Shown one piece after another: positions 59,496-64,000 of a stretch of DNA of 64,000 bases; the stretch's first letter is position 1; every line of letters starts with the position of its first letter. A program made the translations under genes and the position numbers. Origin of the DNA: Paenibacillus piscarius (lineage in GTDB: Bacteria > Bacillota > Bacilli > Paenibacillales > Paenibacillaceae); assembly GCF_022234545.1 (NCBI RefSeq), contig NZ_JAIEUI010000008.1, positions 62,001-126,000 of the forward strand, given 5' to 3'. The notes under the pieces are model-generated. The model worked only from the letters and a program-made list of their open reading frames with translations. It had not been told where the DNA came from and did no database searches.

Positions 59496-59675
59496 GCGGA
59501 CTCAGAGGACCCTATTTTGCGGAAAGCGGCGTTTTCCCGATCCTAGCGGACTCAGGGGCCCTTAATTCAGGCTGCGGAGCCTGTAATTATGCCCGGCAGC
59601 CTCAATAGCGTCTTCTGAGTCCGGCTAGGCTGACAAAAGGCGCTTTTCACAGAAATAACGGCATTCGGGTCCGCA
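59496..59675. repeat. Four-box intergenic element, copy B
   Basis: Forward boxes start with GCGGACTCAG at 59496 and 59546; inverted boxes end in GAGTCCGGC (59604-59625) and GGGTCCGCA (59654-59675). The arrangement and total length (180 bp) match copy A at 12993-13173 (181 bp). No reading frame with support crosses it. Confidence 0.6.
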
Positions 59676-59765
59676 AGCGGTCGGAGGCTGAAGCATTAAG
59701 GCTGTGCACTCCCTTATCAGGACGTGCACAGCTTTTTGAAATATAAGCGAAGGAGGGTGTTGCGC

Positions 59766-60554
59766 ATGGATCTAAAGCTACGAGGTAAAAACGTATTGGT
59801 TGCCGCCTCCAGCAAAGGCATCGGGAGAGCGGTGGCTGAGGAATTTGCCAGGGAGGGTGCGAACGTCGCGCTTTGTTCACGGAATGAAGAGCAGCTCCAC
59901 AAGACGGCGGAGGAGATCAGGGAGCGTTACGGCGTGAAGGTGTACAGTCATCAGGCCGATCTGACGGTCAAGGCGGACATTGAAGCGTTCGTACAGGGAA
60001 CGGTCTCCGCTCTGGGCGGGCTTGATGTGCTGGTAACCAATTCAGGAGGTCCTCCGGGAGGAACGTTCGAGGAGATGGAGGATGAACAGTGGGAGCAGGC
60101 GTTCCAGCAGAATCTGATGAGCGTGATCCGGCTGATCCGCGGTGCCTTGCCGCATTTGAAGCAATCCGGCGCTGGCCGAATAGCCAATGTCGCCTCCATC
60201 TCGGTGAAGCAGCCCATCGACGGACTGATTCTTTCCAATACGTTCCGCACCGGAATCGCCGGTCTGGCTAAGACGCTGGCTGGTGAGCTGGCTCCTTACG
60301 GCATTCTGATTAACACAGTGGGGCCGGGACGCATTGCTACGGACCGGACGCTGTATCTGGATGGGCTCAAGGCAGAGGCCCGGCAGGTCAGCATTGAAGA
60401 GATTCGTGCCGAGTCCGAGCGGAGCGTTCCCCTTGGGCGTTACGGCCAGCCTGAGGAGATTGCGCGAACGATCGTTTTTTTCTGCTCCGAAGCGAACTCT
60501 TACAGTACGGGCCAGACCGTAATGGTGGATGGCGGGTTGGTTAAAGGGCTTTAG
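59766..60554 (+). CDS. SDR-family oxidoreductase with atypical active site
   Basis: The product has 262 residues from ATG 59766 with GAAGGAGG upstream. The NAD(P) motif VLVAASSKGIGRAVAEEFA (residues 10-28) and VTNSGGPPGG are those of SDR enzymes of the FabG-like group. The active-site YxxxK is replaced: the helix reads ILSNTFRTGIAGLAKTLA, with Ser-Asn and Arg where Tyr and Lys should be. I recall this as a conserved 'BKR-like' subfamily, so it is probably not decay, but standard FabG chemistry is doubtful. Confidence 0.88.
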   Translation: MDLKLRGKNVLVAASSKGIGRAVAEEFAREGANVALCSRNEEQLHKTAEEIRERYGVKVYSHQADLTVKADIEAFVQGTVSALGGLDVLVTNSGGPPGGTFEEMEDEQWEQAFQQNLMSVIRLIRGALPHLKQSGAGRIANVASISVKQPIDGLILSNTFRTGIAGLAKTLAGELAPYGILINTVGPGRIATDRTLYLDGLKAEARQVSIEEIRAESERSVPLGRYGQPEEIARTIVFFCSEANSYSTGQTVMVDGGLVKGL

Positions 60555-60572
60555 TTTTAGGCTATAAGATGA

Positions 60573-60602
60573 GGTCAGCCATTTTTCTGGCTGGCCTTTT
60601 TT
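60573..60602 (+). terminator. Rho-independent terminator
   Basis: GGTCAGCCA and TGGCTGGCC pair (one G-T pair) around TTTTTC and are followed by six T. It ends the SDR gene. Confidence 0.88.
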
Positions 60603-60781
60603 GGTGCCCGGATTAGGGCGGAATAGAGGGTTAAACTTTTTAAGTATGACTGCTATCCGTTGAGTCAAAAACTAAATTTTTTAATCAATAATCCATCCTT
60701 CTTAATAAAATTACAAGTTCCAAAGACTCCGTTTTCTTTTTTTATCCATATCGTATAATTTACCTAAAAGGAGTGAGCGGA

Positions 60782-61213
60782 ATGGATGATACTGATCTGC
60801 AAATTCTGGAGCTGCTGAAGAAGAACAGCCGTATGACCAGCTCCGATATCTCGAAGGTGATTCATTTGTCGGTTCCATCTATTGCGGAGAGAATCCGGAA
60901 GCTGGAGCGGAACGGGATGATCGAGCAGTTCACCGTCAAGCTGAATCGCAAGGCCATGGGGCAGAGCTGTGTATTCTACATCTTTCTGCAGTTCCATGGT
61001 TCGCAGGAGACCCAAGCTTTTCGTGAAGGAATCATTCAATCCCCGGAGGTGCTGGAATGTCACCATATTTCGGGCGAATATGATTATCTTTTGAAGGTGG
61101 CGCTGGAGGACTTGTCCGCTGTGGAGGCATTTATTACACACACACTTAAGGCACACTATAACATTGTGAGGTCCAACACCTTCTTCATTCTATCTACGCT
61201 GAAAGAGGAATAG
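60782..61213 (+). CDS. Lrp/AsnC-family regulator
   Basis: This 143-residue protein has ATG at 60782, eight bases after AAGGAG. The N-terminal helix-turn-helix (DLQILELLKKNSRMTSSDIS, LSVPSIAERIRKLERNG) and the RAM/effector domain (VLECHHISGEYDYLLKVALE) are typical. It lies 19 bases upstream of a LysE-type exporter; that pairing usually means amino-acid-responsive control of the exporter. A TATAAT lies near 60755. Confidence 0.92.
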   Translation: MDDTDLQILELLKKNSRMTSSDISKVIHLSVPSIAERIRKLERNGMIEQFTVKLNRKAMGQSCVFYIFLQFHGSQETQAFREGIIQSPEVLECHHISGEYDYLLKVALEDLSAVEAFITHTLKAHYNIVRSNTFFILSTLKEE

Positions 61214-61232
61214 TGGCGAAGGAGGGCTTCAT

Positions 61233-61874
61233 ATGCCATGGGAGTGGATAACAAAAGGGATGCTGCTGGGGCTGTCCATTGCGGCTCCAGTAGGACCCAT
61301 CAGTGTATTATGCATCAGGAAGACGATGGCCAGGGGGTTCCAAGCCGGACTCTTCAGCGGGCTGGGGGCAGCAACAGCAGATGCGGTGTATGGCATTCTT
61401 GCCGGGTTCAGCCTAACCGCTCTGACTGCCGCACTAATGGATTACAAGATATTACTCCAGGTGCTTGGCGGATTGTTTATCTGCGGGTTCGGTATACAAT
61501 CGCTGTTCCAGCTTCCGGCTAAAGAAGCGCCTCAATCCCCTCCGTCCCCTCCGCCAGCAGGGACTCTGGGTTCTTACGCAATAACGTTTCTGTTGACGTT
61601 GTCGAACCCGATGACGATTATGTTCTTCCTGGGCGTATTCAGCGCTTCGGGCATTCTGGTATCCCATACGCTCACGAATATGCTGTCTTTGGTTGCGGGT
61701 GTGTTTCTTGGCTCGGCGTTATGGTGGGTCTTCCTGGCGGGAGCAGCAGCGCTATTGCGCAATCATTTGCTGGGGGGGCGCATGAGGCTGTCCATATTTA
61801 ACAAGGTGTCCGGAGGAATCATGTGTGCATTCGGAGTAGTGACCCTGGTGAAATCCGCAGCCTGGTTCATATGA
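61233..61874 (+). CDS. LysE-family amino acid exporter
   Basis: The product has 213 residues and five to six transmembrane helices. The family start GLSIAAPVGPISVLCIRKTMARGFQAGL (two segments, residues 10-37) and FLLTLSNPMTIMFFLGVFS in the middle are diagnostic of LysE/RhtB exporters. ATG at 61233 follows GAAGGAGGG. It is expressed with the Lrp gene directly before it. Confidence 0.92.
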   Translation: MPWEWITKGMLLGLSIAAPVGPISVLCIRKTMARGFQAGLFSGLGAATADAVYGILAGFSLTALTAALMDYKILLQVLGGLFICGFGIQSLFQLPAKEAPQSPPSPPPAGTLGSYAITFLLTLSNPMTIMFFLGVFSASGILVSHTLTNMLSLVAGVFLGSALWWVFLAGAAALLRNHLLGGRMRLSIFNKVSGGIMCAFGVVTLVKSAAWFI

Positions 61875-61972
61875 ACATCACTTAGCAGAGAATAATTATA
61901 CCTGTTCTTGCACGCACCCTCCCTGCCCGGCAATGTTATGATCATTACAAAACCAAACTTGGAGGACATTGA

Positions 61973-62887
61973 GTGAACAATCGAATCATACGGCAGTTTA
62001 CACAGAGTGATATGGCGGCGCTTGGGGAGTTGTATGGGCTGGTGTCGGCCAGCGGGGATGTGCTGTTCTGGTGGGTGGGGGAGGAGAGCAACTGGGCGAA
62101 TGTGTTCTGTGCCTTTGAAGGCGAGCAGATGGTGGCCAAGGGCCAGCTTCAGGTGTTCAATGTAGTGCCTCCGGGACGCGCGGCAGGGAGCAAGCACAAG
62201 ATATTCGTGAATCTGAAGCTGCGGCCCGGCCGGGAAAAGGACACGGAGCTGCGTGACAGTGTCTACGCTCTGCTGCTGGAACGGGTGCATGTGCTGAAGA
62301 GCACGCTGCCCCCGGAATATGGAACGATCCTGTGCACCGGCAATTATGCGGCGGAGGAGAGCTGCCATGCTTATTTTGCAGAGCATCTCGGTTACCTGCC
62401 GGACAGCAGCCTGTACACACTTCATCGGGATCTGCATGAACCCATTCATGCAGCGGAGCTTGAGGAAGGTCTGGAATTCGCGGATGAGCCGCTGGATACG
62501 CCGGAGCAGCGGGCGGCTTATCTGGAGCTGGAGGCGGAGATCTGGCCGGATAATCCTCTCGGTATGGAACGGCTGCTGGAATACCAGGAGCGTCCGCTCT
62601 GGACATCGATGGTGGTCCGGGACGGCGGGCAAGTGGCGGGCAGCCTGATGGTCTGGCAGGAGGAGCAGAAGGGCGTTATCGAGGATGTGTTCGTCCGGGA
62701 TGCCTGGCGAAGACGCGGAATTGCCCAGGCGCTGCTGAGCCGTGCGCTGTCGTACCTGAAGCAGCACGGCCTGGAGCAGGCGGAGCTGATTGTGCTGACG
62801 GACAACGACTCGGCGCTTGCCCTGTACAAGTCTGCCGGATTCCGGACGGGACGTCAGGAGATCCGCTATCACATGGAACTGGAATAA
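61973..62887 (+). CDS. GNAT acetyltransferase with tandem domains
   Basis: The product has 304 residues from GTG 61973, with TTGGAGGA upstream. The N-terminal 150 residues look like a degenerate acetyltransferase domain. Residues 180-304 form a complete GNAT domain with the acetyl-CoA loop VFVRDAWRRRGIAQALLSRA and the terminal LTDNDSALALYKSAGF. Acceptor unknown; such tandem GNATs modify small molecules or aminoglycosides. Confidence 0.88.
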   Translation: MNNRIIRQFTQSDMAALGELYGLVSASGDVLFWWVGEESNWANVFCAFEGEQMVAKGQLQVFNVVPPGRAAGSKHKIFVNLKLRPGREKDTELRDSVYALLLERVHVLKSTLPPEYGTILCTGNYAAEESCHAYFAEHLGYLPDSSLYTLHRDLHEPIHAAELEEGLEFADEPLDTPEQRAAYLELEAEIWPDNPLGMERLLEYQERPLWTSMVVRDGGQVAGSLMVWQEEQKGVIEDVFVRDAWRRRGIAQALLSRALSYLKQHGLEQAELIVLTDNDSALALYKSAGFRTGRQEIRYHMELE

Positions 62888-62905
62888 GCAGCGATCCCCT
62901 ATATA

Positions 62906-62951
62906 AAAAAACACAGCGCACCAGCCCGGATACCCGGCGGTGCGCTGTTTG
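62906..62951. terminator. Bidirectional terminator
   Basis: ACAGCGCACC (62913-62922) and GGTGCGCTGT (62939-62948) form a perfect 10-bp stem; an A-run (62906-62911) on one side and TTT on the other allow both directions, mainly the minus strand. It lies between the convergent GNAT and SLH genes. Confidence 0.85.
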
Positions 62952-62969
62952 TGCATTAACGCTAAGCAA

Positions 62970-63941
62970 TTACTTCTGTGCTGAAGGAGCTGACGAAGCC
63001 GCGGGGCCGTTCACGGACCGCGCTACGGCGGTGTAGCCTTCCGGCAGATAAGTAACCGCTGTGCCTGAAGAGATGACCTGCGGGTTCATCGAGCCGGGTG
63101 CCGGTGATGTGACTCTGAAGTAGATGACAGCAGTCTTCCCGGAGCCGAATTCAATCCGCTCAATAACCAGACCGTACCCCGGGTTCGGCAGGTTGGATAC
63201 CGTAACTGTGGCTTTGTTGACACCATCGGCGGCTTTATCCAGCTTGACCGCGGCTTCGTAGGTGTAGGATGGAGCGGAATGATCGTTATCCATCATAATC
63301 ACTTCCTTCACGAATTTGGCTGCATCGTAGATCCAGACCGCAGCTTCCGCACGTGTGACCGCTTCATTCGGGCGGAAGGTATTGTTCTTCTCCAGCGTGA
63401 TCAGCCCGGTGTTGATCAGAATCTGCAGGCTGTTCATCTCCGGGGCAGACAGCTTGCTGCCGTCCGTAATCTCTGCGTATCTCTCAGTATACGCGAAATC
63501 CCCCTTGCTCTGAAGCGCCTGAAGCAGCAACTCTGCGAACTGGATCCGTGACATCTCGGCATTAGGGTCAATCGAGCGGTCCAACGACAAGCCGCTCTCC
63601 TTAGCTGCCAAGAAGGCAGGGGCGTACCATGCCGAAGTCTTTACCTTGTCGAAGTAATCCCCGGGTTGCTTGCCGGAGGACGGCTGCGGGGACAGCTTCA
63701 GGCCGTTCACGATGAGCTGCACGCCTTGGGCAACCGTAAGCTTGGACTTCGGGGCAAACTTATCGCTGGTCACCCCGTTAATGATCCCCTCCTGATGCAG
63801 AGCATTGATTTTGGTTTCGGCCGCATGGCCCTTGATGTCCGAGAAAGCGGACGCCGATGCTCCGAAAGATACCGTTGCCGCCAGAATGCCGCAGGCCAGA
63901 GTGAATTTAGCTGTGCGCATCCGGGAGTTTCTGTTCTTCAC
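62970..63941 (-). CDS. SLH-domain surface protein
   Basis: The product has 323 residues from GTG 63941, seven bases after GAGGTGA; GTG at 63947 is also in frame. The signal peptide (AKFTLACGILAATVSFGASASA) is cleaved before AFSDI. Three S-layer-homology repeats follow: AFSDIKGHAAETKINALHQE, YFDKVKTSAWYAPAFLAAKE and RPNEAVTRAEAAVWIYDAA are their marker phrases. The last 110 residues form a beta-rich domain (VIERIEFGSGKTAVIYFRV) like protease-complex-inhibitor or PrcB-type C-terminal domains. It should bind secondary wall polymer on the surface. Confidence 0.88.
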   Translation of the reverse strand: MKNRNSRMRTAKFTLACGILAATVSFGASASAFSDIKGHAAETKINALHQEGIINGVTSDKFAPKSKLTVAQGVQLIVNGLKLSPQPSSGKQPGDYFDKVKTSAWYAPAFLAAKESGLSLDRSIDPNAEMSRIQFAELLLQALQSKGDFAYTERYAEITDGSKLSAPEMNSLQILINTGLITLEKNNTFRPNEAVTRAEAAVWIYDAAKFVKEVIMMDNDHSAPSYTYEAAVKLDKAADGVNKATVTVSNLPNPGYGLVIERIEFGSGKTAVIYFRVTSPAPGSMNPQVISSGTAVTYLPEGYTAVARSVNGPAASSAPSAQK

Positions 63942-64000
63942 TTTCACATCACCTCTTTATATTCTTAGATGGAACGAACCGGTAAAAAGTTGCAGTCACC

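Overview
The window looks like a chromosomal segment of a Paenibacillus-type endospore-former (Bacillota, Paenibacillaceae). Supporting evidence: a complete gerA-type spore germination operon; the order ydcC-like / alr / endoAI / endoA, which is the order in Bacillus subtilis; strong AAGGAGG ribosome sites in front of many TTG and GTG starts; an SLH-domain surface protein; several copper-amine-oxidase-type 'stalk' domain exoproteins; and fairly high GC for a Bacillota. I saw no rRNA, tRNA, prophage, transposase or CRISPR array.

Layout. 1-4600: end of a LytTR response regulator, an ABC exporter pair, a MsrA-MsrB fusion with a decayed MsrB half, a ZIP metal transporter and a small membrane protein. 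4600-13300: two aldo/keto reductases with an AraC regulator, a 2Fe-2S protein, a YflT-like stress protein, a divergent EamA/MocR pair and a TIMP-like anchored protein. 13400-19130: a tightly overlapping six-gene minus-strand operon (STM4015, STM4014, STM4013, STM4012 and STM4011 families plus APS kinase), the most interesting system here. 19250-22100: a 51-bp tandem repeat array and a feoA-feoB operon in which FeoB is split into two genes. 22100-28340: an AraC regulator and a five-gene ger operon (A-B-C-D plus a second B). 28480-34200: a phosphodiester glycosidase, diguanylate cyclase, GDPD, NUDIX, membrane proteins and a second 51-bp array. 34400-36580: an SPFH protein and an altered NAD-kinase-like protein under a promoter flanked by repeated palindromes. 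36700-45450: L,D-transpeptidase, a P-loop protein, a lipoprotein, a receiver-less winged-helix regulator with MFS pump and phosphatase, and an oxidoreductase/TetR pair. 45660-51240: TatD, a stalk protein, a TetR/MFS pair and an ECF sigma operon. 51500-54830: ydcC-like, alr and the EndoAI/EndoA toxin-antitoxin. 55090-63950: TetR/MFS, Tex, an SDR, Lrp/LysE, GNAT and an SLH protein.

Candidate new biology: (1) the two-radical-SAM / ATP-grasp / phosphatase-superfamily / LRR operon, here extended by an APS kinase with intact motifs; (2) the SPFH + NAD-kinase-like pair with its operator array; (3) three families of non-coding repeats, each present at two places in the window: 51-bp hairpin tandem arrays, a four-box forward-forward-inverted-inverted element, and a 91-bp element with an open reading frame. 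All functional calls rest on reading motifs by eye; no searches were run.
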